Shown here in pieces: positions 1 to 7,936 of a stretch of 64,000 nucleotides of DNA (position 1 is its first letter; each line of letters starts with the position of its first letter). The stretch is from Parapedobacter koreensis (GTDB lineage: Bacteria > Bacteroidota > Bacteroidia > Sphingobacteriales > Sphingobacteriaceae). The notes beneath the pieces were generated by a model. That model ran no database searches and had not been told where the DNA came from. It saw nothing but the letters and a program-made list of their open reading frames with translations. Location of the stretch: contig NZ_FNZR01000001.1 of NCBI RefSeq assembly GCF_900109365.1, forward strand, positions 1 to 64,000, given 5' to 3'. A program made the position numbers and the translations under genes.

Positions 1-52
1 ACACCCGATGAAAGGTTCTATCAGCAAATTAAAAATGTGTCGTGATTATATC

Positions 53-199
53 TTAACTTAGTGCAAAAGTTGTCCAGCAAATAGGGAGTATCATACATCC
101 GAAAGTATCTTCGAATTTCTTTAAAATAGATGCCGAATATAAACCTTTGATTCCCCCGCCGTCTATTGAAAGTATTTTAAAAGTTCTATTTCTTTTCAT
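53..199 (-). pseudogene. Truncated patatin-like phospholipase (N-terminal remnant)
   Basis: The frame opens with MKRNRTFKILSIDGGGIKGL, the start of the patatin fold with its glycine-rich DGGGxRG/KG oxyanion-hole motif, but stops after 48 codons. The catalytic GxSxG serine region is absent: the tail reads ICWTTFALS, where intact relatives would have ICGTSTGG followed by ALAL, suggesting a deletion through the active site. Patatin lipases act on membrane phospholipids, and several anti-phage systems use them as effectors. It lies just downstream of a Cas2-like small gene in the same orientation. The start was placed at the ATG directly before KRNRTFK rather than further upstream, because that avoids overlap with the preceding gene. 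Identity of the N-terminus is fairly sure; function is presumably lost. Confidence 0.7.
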
Positions 200-225
200 T
201 CTTTTCTTCTTAGTTATTGTTATCG

Positions 226-495
226 TTATCCTATATGTTCCCGAATCCATTCCCATGCTTTTTTGGGCAACCAGCCTTCATAATTTCTCCGGACTTCAAT
301 CGTGAGCGCGTAATCATTTTTATCGATGTGTTTTCCTATTCTGGCATAAAGCTGCTCAGCGGTCTCGGAAGTAGAAATCAACCATGTCGAATCTAGATAA
401 TGCCACCAGGAGGGCGAATTCTTAAGCTCCTTATATAGTCCTTCATAGTCTTGACCTCCTTTATTGAGGTCGTAGCTTACAATATAAACTGCCAT
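226..495 (-). CDS. SinR-family small protein (Cas2-like ferredoxin fold)
   Basis: An 89-residue protein beginning MAVYIVSYDLNKGGQDYEGL. The hydrophobic first strand ending in SYDL, followed by YxxLYxEL and a WWHYLDSTWLI segment, is characteristic of the proteins databases label SinR family, which share the compact fold of CRISPR Cas2 nucleases but occur without CRISPR arrays, often beside defence genes. The first-strand aspartate seen in Cas2 enzymes is present (YDL). No array or other cas gene is in the window, so a CRISPR role is not implied. It appears intact and sits between two truncated genes on the same strand: the end of one lies 12 bases upstream and a patatin start overlaps its end. 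The biochemical role is unknown. Confidence 0.7.
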   Translation of the reverse strand: MAVYIVSYDLNKGGQDYEGLYKELKNSPSWWHYLDSTWLISTSETAEQLYARIGKHIDKNDYALTIEVRRNYEGWLPKKAWEWIREHIG

Positions 496-507
496 TTTAT
501 TTTTTCG

Positions 508-597
508 TTATTTTTCCAATCCCGACCAAGCATCTACCATGAATCCACCAGATCCAGTGAAAGGATCAATAGCAATGGCTGACGATGATCGGTCGCG
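508..597 (-). pseudogene. 3' end of an unidentified gene
   Basis: A reading frame without a start codon ends at 508, 12 bases before the SinR-family gene. Its last residues are AIDPFTGSGGFMVDAWSGLE plus a final lysine, which look like a genuine protein C-terminus rather than random sequence. It is closed upstream by a stop at 598-600, so the body of the gene is missing. By position it was the gene preceding the SinR-like and patatin genes in one operon. The family was not recognised; a resemblance of DPFTGSGG to methyltransferase DPxxGSG motifs may be chance, because that motif is not normally C-terminal. Confidence 0.4.
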
Positions 598-1012
598 TTA
601 AATCCAAAAACTTGTTTTTGATGGTCATGAGGCGCAGGGCAAAAACCGACCCTGCAGCACGGAGGAAGGTAAGGCTACGATATTGTGACGAAATAAAAAC
701 CGTATTATTTAAAACAATTCTTAATTTCGCCCGTTCTAAAAGTAAATATTCAACATCAGTGGCCTTGGTTCATCCCAAGTGCAGATGGTTTAATAGGGTT
801 CGGGCGCTACCAACACCCGGACCTTATTTTTTATAAAACCATCCCATCTATTCTAACTGCTATCCATTACTATTATTTTTATTGTATTTTTATTACCTCA
901 ATATAATCAATTGATTGTAATCCAAATTACTTAGTACAAATATACTTATATTTTGTCTTAAGTTAGTGACATAAGTTTTTAACAGTTGTGCAGATAAATC
1001 AGCCTTAGTGTT
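598..1012. other. AT-rich gap without a convincing gene
   Basis: About 415 bases between the remnant locus and the ATPase operon. The 3' half is strongly AT-rich. A plus-strand frame at 585-836 could encode 83 residues, but its composition is erratic and it overlaps the 3' remnant, so it was not called. No transfer RNA fold, hairpin terminator or repeat was recognised. Confidence 0.4.
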
Positions 1013-3607
1013 CTACTTATAGTCGTTTTCCATCTCTGATATGGTTTTTAAAATATCGTCCACTGGTTCCTTAAGTTCATTCCCCATTTTTATGATTTCA
1101 TTAGGGTACTCGTCCTTCAAAAACGTCATCAAAGCATAATATGTGGGTTTAAAAAGTCCTTCCAAGTTCTTAAAATTGTTAAAAACATTTAGTGCGATAT
1201 GGTATTGTTTCCTAGACATTAACAACAAAAGGATTTCGTTAAATACTAAATGCTCTCTCCCATTATCTTTGAATAAGTCATCTCTCTGAATATCAATTAG
1301 TTCTTTTTCAATATTCTCATATTCACCTGTCCAAACACTAATAAATAGGCCGTACAGCTTCCACAACAAGGTATCGAAAAGCGCCTCCCCACTATTGAAC
1401 AAGTGAATCGCCTTCCCTTTATCCCTTAAAAAATCTTTATAAAACATCATACAGACATAGAAAGCAACTAACAAGTTTGACGGATTATAGTTCTCTAATC
1501 CCCCTTTTATATAGGCTGCACACGCTTTTTCAAATATATTACTTACTCGCTTGAAGGCTTCGGTACTGTATTTGTTAGCACTTGTCTCATATAACTCCAC
1601 AATTCCTTGATATAATAACAGATCGGCGTCTTTAGATTTTTCAGGTTGAATTGTATTTAATTCCAAAATCGCTGCCGATTTTTTATAACTAGCTTCATCC
1701 CGTTCTTTGACAAACAAATACAAATCCAGCAACTTTTTGTATAATGTTATTTGTGGCGTTAGCTTCAAAGCACTTAACAATGCTTTTTCCGCTTCTTCAT
1801 AACGTTTCGTTTCGATTAAAATAGATGAAAGGTGCTCTAGGGCAAATACCTTATAATCTGAATCCCCTTTTGCGGCCAATCGATAGTATTTTTCTGACAA
1901 TTTGATGTTTCCAAGTTTAAGATATGCATCTCCTTTTAAGAGGGCTACTTTAGGCTCATCTTTAATCGATTTTTCGTTTAGCAAACGGAAAGTCTTTTCT
2001 GGCGCTCCAGCTACAAAATACAAAATAGCGATATTAATAACATCTTCTTTCTCACTTGGATTTATTTGAGAAATCGTATTAATAGCACCTTCGTAATCTT
2101 GCTTGCCTACAAGACTCCATGCGTACAGGGCAATTTCGTCTACATTCTTGTTTTTAATCTCTTCTAAAACTTTGGCTGCTTCGATAAATTGACCTTTTTT
2201 ATAATATGCATATGCCTTTAGCATTTTACGTTTCCTAGGACTGTCTAATAGTTTTTTTTCCTTCGAATTCAGGATGGCCGCGGTTTCTTTGTAAAGTAAG
2301 TTTTGTCTTTCTAGATTTAATTTGTCAGAATTGAAAAGTGCTTCAGCTATCAAAAGCGCAGATTTCGCATGATATTTTCCAGACCTCAATTGTTTTAAAT
2401 GCCGTTGCAAAAAGACATCTAATGCTTCTTCATCTTCATACCACAATTCCAAAAATTTTGTAAGCCAGATGACGCGCATTTTGTCTCTGCGATCACCATT
2501 CCGCATTAAATACCAAATATTGAAAAAACGCTCTTTAAGCTGATAGAGATTATTTTTCGTATCAGTCTGTTTTTTTTCTATGACATTGTTTTTTTCTAAT
2601 TGCTGTAAGTGTGCTGATATCAACTTAGTAGACATCGATTTGCCATCTTCGCGAATCTGACCGGCAATATCTTTAGCACTAACCGCGTCCCAACGTCTCG
2701 CAATAACATCTACAATTCGACGCTGTTGCACTGGCAGATCCTCAATGCGATGCTTGTATAGGGGCGTTACTTGGTCAAGTACTATCTCCAAATCGTTCAA
2801 TGCGGATCCGTCCTGGTCATCTAATAATAACTGATAGACCATCATCAATGTGCGGATCACCCCACCGGTAAGTACGGAGAGCGTCTCGATCTTTGCCTTA
2901 CTCTTCTTCAGATCTATTTTATTTTCGCAATGCTCTTGTAGCCGCTCGATAAGTTGAAAGGTTTCTTCCTTGCTAAGACCGTTTAGGTGAATGATGTCGA
3001 AAAATTCATAGAACGGTTCAGAATAGTTATGCAAATCCTGCAATACAATAGCAGATGCTCCAATTATTCGAATGTCCTTGCAGTGCATTAGCACTTCTCG
3101 TAACCGCCTTTTTTCTTTCTCTTTAAGGTTGTCCAAAAACAATTGCCCAAAATTATCAAAGAATAGAATGATTTTTCTTTCGTTGGCCCTTAATGTTTCT
3201 ATCAGGTATTCAAAGCATCGCTTCTCGTAGTCATCGAAATCAACAAAGGCTTCGGTATGCTCGTAGTGAATACCTCCAGTGTCCCATTCATCGTCGAGAT
3301 ATTCCAGCAGCTTCTCCCATAGCCTTGAAAGTGAAGTTAAATCATAATTCTCTTCACCGAAAAATACCGGTATAAGCCAACTGTTTAGCGCCGGAGTGTT
3401 TTCTATCTCGTATTTTAGTCGCAGCAGTAAGGTCGTCTTTCCCATCCCACGCTGCCCTTGTATGAGGTAGTGTTTTTCCGGATATTTCATGGTGCTCGAT
3501 TTGATATCCTTGAATATCTTGTCAAACACCTTAGTTCGAACGACAAAATTAGCTACCAACTCATCTTTTGACAATGTCGCCGGATTATATAACGTTTTTA
3601 CACTCAT
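1013..3607 (-). CDS. AAA/STAND-like ATPase with C-terminal TPR repeats
   Basis: A protein of about 864 residues. The N-terminal 250 residues form a P-loop ATPase: Walker A GQRGMGKTT near residues 51-59 and a Walker B-like KIILFFDNFGQL near residue 150, in the style of ORC/STAND ATPases. A winged-helix-like segment follows (residues about 290-360, with RRIVDVIARRWDAVSAKDIA). The second half is helical, with recognisable tetratricopeptide units such as AYYKKGQFIEAAKVLEEI and AYLKLGNIKLSEKYYRLAAK. This is the layout of a signal-sensing switch ATPase: nucleotide-dependent core, DNA-binding-like module, repeat sensor. The start was placed at the ATG 3 bases after the stop of the upstream ATPase; a start 30 bases further up (3637) would overlap that gene. 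The two genes form one operon. Exact function is unknown; a defence or regulatory role is inference. Confidence 0.75.
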   Translation of the reverse strand: MSVKTLYNPATLSKDELVANFVVRTKVFDKIFKDIKSSTMKYPEKHYLIQGQRGMGKTTLLLRLKYEIENTPALNSWLIPVFFGEENYDLTSLSRLWEKLLEYLDDEWDTGGIHYEHTEAFVDFDDYEKRCFEYLIETLRANERKIILFFDNFGQLFLDNLKEKEKRRLREVLMHCKDIRIIGASAIVLQDLHNYSEPFYEFFDIIHLNGLSKEETFQLIERLQEHCENKIDLKKSKAKIETLSVLTGGVIRTLMMVYQLLLDDQDGSALNDLEIVLDQVTPLYKHRIEDLPVQQRRIVDVIARRWDAVSAKDIAGQIREDGKSMSTKLISAHLQQLEKNNVIEKKQTDTKNNLYQLKERFFNIWYLMRNGDRRDKMRVIWLTKFLELWYEDEEALDVFLQRHLKQLRSGKYHAKSALLIAEALFNSDKLNLERQNLLYKETAAILNSKEKKLLDSPRKRKMLKAYAYYKKGQFIEAAKVLEEIKNKNVDEIALYAWSLVGKQDYEGAINTISQINPSEKEDVINIAILYFVAGAPEKTFRLLNEKSIKDEPKVALLKGDAYLKLGNIKLSEKYYRLAAKGDSDYKVFALEHLSSILIETKRYEEAEKALLSALKLTPQITLYKKLLDLYLFVKERDEASYKKSAAILELNTIQPEKSKDADLLLYQGIVELYETSANKYSTEAFKRVSNIFEKACAAYIKGGLENYNPSNLLVAFYVCMMFYKDFLRDKGKAIHLFNSGEALFDTLLWKLYGLFISVWTGEYENIEKELIDIQRDDLFKDNGREHLVFNEILLLLMSRKQYHIALNVFNNFKNLEGLFKPTYYALMTFLKDEYPNEIIKMGNELKEPVDDILKTISEMENDYK

Positions 3608-3609
3608 AG

Positions 3610-4773
3610 CTATTTGCATATATGTTTGCGGCACCATAGTTGGAGAATCGGCGAAGTATAGCGATAAATATGGCCTTCTCCTTTAAACAGATACCCATCT
3701 CCTTCCAATATATCCATGATGCGTTTTACTTCTTCAACATGATGCTTAACACGCTTATCATTCAATACATCATGATCAATGTTGTCATTTTCGGCGATGT
3801 ACTCCAACACTTCAAACACGAAAGCATGCTCACCTCCCTTGAATAGCGTAGCCAACCTTGCAAAGTATGGCTCGAATTGGGGTTTATTCCTGGAGTGTAC
3901 AATCTGGTCGAACGCTTGATCAACAGCTTCCCGATCAACTTTGTTGCCGGTTGTCTCGTACACCTCCACGATTTCCTGCGCGATAAGCTGCAAGTGAAAT
4001 GGGATAAGCCAACGCATTTTGTCAAGCGTATACTTAAGTATTTCCTCTTCAACAACAACGTCGTCCGTACCAAGCAACTTGGTAATGAAATCCAAGGCTT
4101 CACCGTAGGACAAAGGCGCCACTTCTACTGTCCGCAGGTCGTTTACCGCTGTAAGCGCTGTCACTTTTTCAACCATAGGGTAGAGCGACATGGATCCCGT
4201 ATAAATGAAATGGACTTTATCAATCACATTCCGATGATGCCGCAACTCCCGATTGCGTTGAATAAAATGCTCGGCAGCTTGTGCCCCGTCTTTGTTCAGA
4301 ATGTTCTGGATGGTTTGTGGAAACTCGTCAATAAGTACGACCACATGTCCGTATTCTGGTTTGAGATGCCCAAAGAGATCGACTAATATCTGGTGATAAT
4401 CTGTCTCACCCGTCTCTCGGAATTCGATATTATAAACTTTCTTGACCTTACCTAATACAGCTTCAAACCCTCCTTTAATGGCATCGTACAATTTACTCAA
4501 CCGGCCAATTGCTTCACTGCGAACCAACTCTTCAAAAATCACCTTGAAAAACTCATTTTCCGAATCAACGGATTCAGTAATGACGTATATGAAATAATAG
4601 CCATCTTCAGGAAACTCCTCGATGTATTTAAGAATGGATGTTTTGCCAACTCTTCTTGGAGCAGAGAGATAAATACTTGTTCCTTTACCCAACACTCGGT
4701 ATATCTTTCTGACCTCGACGCCCCGCGGATAAAATGCATCGCCTCTTGCCGGATTCCCTAAACTATTCTTCAT
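3610..4773 (-). CDS. AAA family ATPase (archaeal-type ATPase family)
   Basis: A 387-residue protein with Walker A APRRVGKTS (residues 38-46), Walker B HVVVLIDEFPQ around residue 145, and a sensor-like IYTGSMSLYP near residue 193. The order ATPase core, lid helices, then a small winged-helix-like C-terminus matches the Archaea-type ATPase family (PF01637-like), whose bacterial members have few defined functions. It is the first gene of a two-gene operon with the TPR-bearing ATPase; the second gene starts 3 bases after this stop. Its ATG is immediately preceded by a near-palindromic operator embedded in the promoter, so transcription is likely tightly controlled, possibly by its own or its partner's C-terminal winged helix. 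That last point is inference. Confidence 0.8.
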   Translation of the reverse strand: MKNSLGNPARGDAFYPRGVEVRKIYRVLGKGTSIYLSAPRRVGKTSILKYIEEFPEDGYYFIYVITESVDSENEFFKVIFEELVRSEAIGRLSKLYDAIKGGFEAVLGKVKKVYNIEFRETGETDYHQILVDLFGHLKPEYGHVVVLIDEFPQTIQNILNKDGAQAAEHFIQRNRELRHHRNVIDKVHFIYTGSMSLYPMVEKVTALTAVNDLRTVEVAPLSYGEALDFITKLLGTDDVVVEEEILKYTLDKMRWLIPFHLQLIAQEIVEVYETTGNKVDREAVDQAFDQIVHSRNKPQFEPYFARLATLFKGGEHAFVFEVLEYIAENDNIDHDVLNDKRVKHHVEEVKRIMDILEGDGYLFKGEGHIYRYTSPILQLWCRKHICK

Positions 4774-4823
4774 TTGACAATAAATTTATTGCCAAATATA
4801 ATGACAAAATTTTTATTGCCAAA
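4774..4823 (-). promoter_or_regulatory. Promoter with two embedded near-palindromic operators
   Basis: Read on the minus strand, TTTG at 4823-4820, a 19-base spacer and TATATTTG at 4800-4793 give a full match to the Bacteroidota vegetative promoter. Two related near-palindromes are built into it. One, at 4774-4795, consists of TTGACAATAAA and its inverse with one mismatch, and ends one base before the start codon. The other, at 4802-4821, matches the first at 17 of 20 positions and fills the spacer. A further TTGACAA half-site occurs at 4828. Each copy abuts a promoter element, as expected for repressor binding. Confidence 0.65.
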
Positions 4824-4946
4824 ATAGTTGACAATTTTTTTGTTGTTAACCACGGTGCTGGTCTCCCTCATAAGCAAAGGCCCTTAAAGCTGCTTGCAAA
4901 GTGATACTGAGCGCCAAAGCGGTATGATTCATGAAAAAGGATATGA

Positions 4947-5219
4947 ATAAAAGGTTTTCCCATCGGTGCCAAATCGGTATCTTGTTCTTTTCATTACGCA
5001 TACGTAAATAAAGAGAAAGGTGTACCGAACCGAGCTGAAAAGTTACATGCGCTCCTATCCGCTGGATTCTTCAAAAAGCCACGAACCGGAAAAGACACTT
5101 TCATGAAACTAAATCCTGACACCCCTGAATCTGAACTGGGCCAACACAGCATTGAAATCGGTAAAATCGCCGTAACATTGCGAAACGGCAAATTCTTGTC
5201 GTGGCGATTCGGTTCATAG
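4947..5219 (+). pseudogene. Unidentified gene fragment, no start codon
   Basis: A 91-codon open frame, closed upstream by TGA at 4944 and ending TAG at 5217-5219. Its translation has gene-like composition, including NKEKGVPNRAEKLHALLSAG and FKKPRTGKDTFMKLNPD, but no family was recognised and the only ATG is internal (5103). A second frame continues past its stop and ends IEKATNQAAYADLRGKTDIA before a TAA near 5290, which would fit a frameshifted single gene. The sequence around 4978-5004 is nearly repeated at 25689-25716, beside another decayed Rpn fragment, so this is probably debris of a mobile or duplicated segment. Confidence 0.35.
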
Positions 5220-5293
5220 AGAAAGCTACCAACCAAGCCGCCTATGCGGATCTCCGCGGGAAAACCGATATCGCGGCGGAGAAGAAGTAATGG

Positions 5294-5321
5294 AAAAAGC
5301 CACACCCGTAAAGGTATGGCT
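5294..5321 (-). terminator. Rho-independent-type terminator after the Rpn-family gene
   Basis: On the minus strand AGCCATACC and GGTGTGGCT form a 9-bp stem, with one G-U pair, around a short loop, followed by a T run. It lies about 30 bases past the stop of the Rpn-family gene. A near-identical hairpin occurs at 10043-10070. The T run follows the stem only when read on the minus strand. Confidence 0.6.
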
Positions 5322-5349
5322 CGTTATCGTTACTGGTAAAACATTACCG

Positions 5350-6308
5350 TTATTTCTTTTCCTTGGCCAAATCGGTCCGGACTTTTTGCACGAAATCGAT
5401 TGGTACTTCAGCCACTCCTGCTGCACCCGCATCATCCAATCCCAATTGCTGGATTAGATTGGCCACCACCTTATAACTTTTGGCTTCTGCGCCTTTTTCA
5501 ATGCCTTTTTCGATACCTTTCCGTTCAGCCTTGTCCAGTAAATATTCCGTTGTTCCCATAGTTTCGGTGCTCCTTCCTTCTAGTTGAGCTGTTTCACTTT
5601 CAAACTTAGAAAAGTTTGAAGAGGAAAGCAAACTTTTCGATCGCTCATCTGCCATTAAAAACAAATCGTGACAGATGAAACATAACGAATTGATTCGGAT
5701 CTCCCTGCGCGCGTGTGCTTTGGCATCTTACGGGCCTTCATCTCGGAATACAGGTCGCGCTTGACGCCCAGCAGTGTATCGTCGTCTGCATCCTTCTGCT
5801 TGATGGCCATCAAAGCCGTAAGCACCACCACAGCAAAGGGGTTCATGGTGAACTCATACGTGAGCCTGGTGCCCAGCAGCCCTTCCTCGTAACCCGATGG
5901 CCGGTAGTCCTTATTGCCATCCCCAAGTATGGCAATGGCCGTGACGGGTACCCTGTACTTTTCCCTGAGTTTGATGTAATAATCTGCCATGCGCCTGGCT
6001 AAATCACCCCTGCCTTTCTGCGACTGGACCTCTATGTGGCAAAGGATGAATTGCTCGCCGCCATCCCTGAGGAAAACCTTGACCAGCTTATCCACGTAAC
6101 GAACGCCTTTATTGCCCCCCTGCCGGTGTTCGGGAAAAAGCTCGTCCAATTCTTTGTCCCAGTACTCAAAATCCCTATTGAAATCGAACATCCGATGCGC
6201 ACCTGGAAAGAAGAATTTCAGGAAATAGCGGAACACATGCTCCAGCACAGCTTTCCAGAGCCGATCATCCTGCCTGCCATTGCCGTTGGTCTTTTTAGGT
6301 TCAGCCAT
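5350..6308 (-). pseudogene. Rpn-family recombination-promoting nuclease, frameshifted
   Basis: Two overlapping frames together resemble one Rpn/PD-(D/E)XK transposase-like nuclease of about 310 residues. Frame one (6308 to 5655) carries the nuclease core: DKLVKVFLRDGGEQFILCHI then EVQSQKGRGDLARRM, where E and Q in the strand after the aspartate match the family's catalytic (D/E)xK/Q core. Frame two (5664 to 5350) carries the family's typical tail: STETMGTTEYLLDKAERKGI, then the IEKG repeats and a helical C-terminus ending in AKEKK. The junction, around 5655-5720, lacks the usual linker sequence in either frame, pointing to an indel. Rpn proteins cut DNA and promote RecA-independent recombination; this copy is probably inactive. 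A second, shorter copy of its tail sits at 25577-25705. Confidence 0.7.
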
Positions 6309-6383
6309 GTTTCATAGTCGATGCGGAGGCAAATATAAAACAAACTGCCGGAAATTGCTAATTATTTTATCTTTCCAATCCGC

Positions 6384-6624
6384 CAACAGTTTTTTGGGAT
6401 CCTAAATTCCCATCTTTACAAAATATACATAGCTATTATAGACAACGAAAATAGCTTTGAAAATATTCGTGCTAAGACAGGAATTGCGGAGCAGCGATCG
6501 AAATACATCTATTTCAACACCGACGCACTGGAGCCTTACGAGTTCCTGCTTATAGAAAAGGCTGCCGGCAAAGAGCCGGATGAAATGATGAAAGACTATA
6601 TTGAAAAGTATCCTGTAAAAAGAG
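6384..6624 (+). other. Unrecognised open frame, probably a gene fragment
   Basis: A continuous plus-strand frame without a usable start reads through residues such as YIAIIDNENSFENIRAKTGI and YIYFNTDALEPYEFLLIEKA. The composition is protein-like, but I do not recognise the family. Near 6620 the coding signal moves to another frame and becomes an ORF6N domain, so this looks like the join of two unrelated broken genes rather than one protein. Confidence 0.3.
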
Positions 6625-6783
6625 CGATTTCCCAGCGACTTTATGTTTCAATTGACAAAGGAGGAACGGGACAACTTGCGGTCACAAATTGTGACCGCAA
6701 GTTGGGGAGAACGACGGAACGAACCATATGTGTTCACAGAGCATGGGGAGTACTATAGTTTGTTTGGATGCTCATCAAAGTAA
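6619..6783 (+). pseudogene. ORF6N-domain DNA-binding protein remnant
   Basis: The frame encodes [20 protein letters not shown] and then [20 protein letters not shown], the diagnostic core of the ORF6N (KilA-N-related) DNA-binding domain common in phage-like and Bacteroidota accessory genes. A stop at 6616-6618 closes the frame upstream, so the N-terminal third of the domain is missing, and translation ends after about 52 residues, before the usual C-terminal region. It is therefore a relic. The strong palindrome at 6673-6703 lies inside it. Confidence 0.65.
6673..6703. repeat. Perfect 31-bp palindrome inside the ORF6N remnant
   Basis: The arms AACTTGCGGTCACAA and TTGTGACCGCAAGTT are perfect inverse complements around a single central base. 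It overlaps the codons for [11 protein letters not shown] of the ORF6N domain, so it may be a coding-sequence hairpin rather than a free operator. Confidence 0.8.
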
Positions 6784-6890
6784 AATAAGAAATCAGAAAT
6801 ACTAATTATCTTATCATCTATTCCGGTCGACTTGACCTTTTTGGGGGTATCTGTACCCGATGGCACTCACTCTCTTTCCAAGATTGATAT

Positions 6891-7451
6891 TCAAAATTGT
6901 TTATTCCATAGCGTCAAACCGGCGACGGCGTCACGTAATCGCCTTAATCGCCGCAGCCACAGCCCACGATTGAGTAGTAACTGGACAATAAAAACAACGG
7001 CAATTCCAAGCAACGCCCCATATTTTCCGGGGGTGAAGCTGATCCCGTAGCCAAAAAAGAACAGCACAGCCGCAAGCAATAGGGATCTGAGCAACAAATT
7101 GCGCATGGCAAACCGCCGCATTCGCCGGTAGGCGAATGACAACGACTCGGCAAGCGGTTTGTCGGCCGGCATAGCAACGATCTGGGCGTAGCCTGCTAAG
7201 AGGTGAATCAGGTAAGCCGATACCGTCAATACGATCAATAACCCGAGCCAAAGCGGTTTCGTGTCTGCATCAAATGCCGTGTAAACCAAGAACAGAAAAC
7301 CACCCCATGCTATCGCTTCAATGATGACCTGCCTGCGTACATTGCGCAGCACGGGATGGGGCTTGGCGCTCAATAGGGTTCGGATTTCCGAACGGTCCTT
7401 TTTAGGACGCTCCTCACTTTCCAGCAGGTTTTTCAATTCATATAAATCCAT
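6891..7451 (-). CDS. Membrane protein following an ECF sigma factor
   Basis: A 186-residue protein with a charged N-terminal 45 residues, then four predicted membrane segments (about residues 46-60, 68-88, 118-136 and 142-160). Its gene starts 4 bases after the stop of the ECF sigma factor and is the last gene of a three-gene operon. A small membrane protein next to an ECF sigma factor is often its anti-sigma partner; the cytoplasmic N-terminus would be the sigma-binding part. No anti-sigma motif such as a zinc-finger HxxxCxxC is visible, so this role is inference. No family was recognised. Confidence 0.6.
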   Translation of the reverse strand: MDLYELKNLLESEERPKKDRSEIRTLLSAKPHPVLRNVRRQVIIEAIAWGGFLFLVYTAFDADTKPLWLGLLIVLTVSAYLIHLLAGYAQIVAMPADKPLAESLSFAYRRMRRFAMRNLLLRSLLLAAVLFFFGYGISFTPGKYGALLGIAVVFIVQLLLNRGLWLRRLRRLRDAVAGLTLWNKQF

Positions 7452-7455
7452 AATA

Positions 7456-7932
7456 CTAACAGTTAACCATCGTTTTCAGTTTGTCTTTAATCCGGCTGAG
7501 TTTTACGCCGGTATAATTCTCCGTGATACCCAACGCTTCGGCCATCTCTGCATAGCTCAGCCCTTCCAGATAAAGCGTGATGAGGGCTTTCTCCGTGTCA
7601 TCCAGCAGGCGGATGGCGCTGGAAAGCTTTTCATACCGGCCAGCCGCTTCTTCATCCGGCTGCTCGGCTGCGACATCAGGCATTTCACCCGTGTAGCTTA
7701 TGGCAGGGTGCCTGCGGCGCAGTGATGTAATGGCGGTATTCAGTGCGATGCGGTACATCCACGTGGTGAATTTGGCGTCTCCACGGAATGATGCCCGCGA
7801 CTGCCAAAGCTTGATGGCGATTTCCTGGAAAAGGTCTTCGCGGTCTTCTGCGTGGTTGCAATAGAGTCGGCACACCCGCCAGATCATCGCTTGGTGCTGA
7901 TCAATCAATGCCGAAAATTGTATTTCGTCCAT
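7456..7932 (-). CDS. ECF RNA polymerase sigma factor
   Basis: A sigma-70 region 2 and region 4 protein of 158 residues. Region 2 is visible as HAEDREDLFQEIAIKLWQ with FTTWMYRIALNTAI downstream; region 4 is LEGLSYAEMAEALGITENYT with VKLSRIKDKL. The start was placed at the ATG 4 bases after the stop of the serine hydrolase; an in-frame TTG at 7950 would give six more residues overlapping that gene and is less likely. It directs RNA polymerase to an unknown regulon. Being sandwiched between a secreted hydrolase and a membrane protein suggests an envelope-related signal. Confidence 0.85.
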   Translation of the reverse strand: MDEIQFSALIDQHQAMIWRVCRLYCNHAEDREDLFQEIAIKLWQSRASFRGDAKFTTWMYRIALNTAITSLRRRHPAISYTGEMPDVAAEQPDEEAAGRYEKLSSAIRLLDDTEKALITLYLEGLSYAEMAEALGITENYTGVKLSRIKDKLKTMVNC

Positions 7933-7936
7933 CAGC

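Noticed and set aside
226-495. Cas2-like fold as evidence for a CRISPR system
   Set aside because: No repeats, spacers or other cas genes are visible; the SinR-family resemblance is closer than to true Cas2.
585-836. Plus-strand frame of 83 codons beginning MIGRVKSKNLF
   Set aside because: Composition is erratic, no family resemblance, and it overlaps the 3' remnant of a minus-strand gene. Most likely chance.
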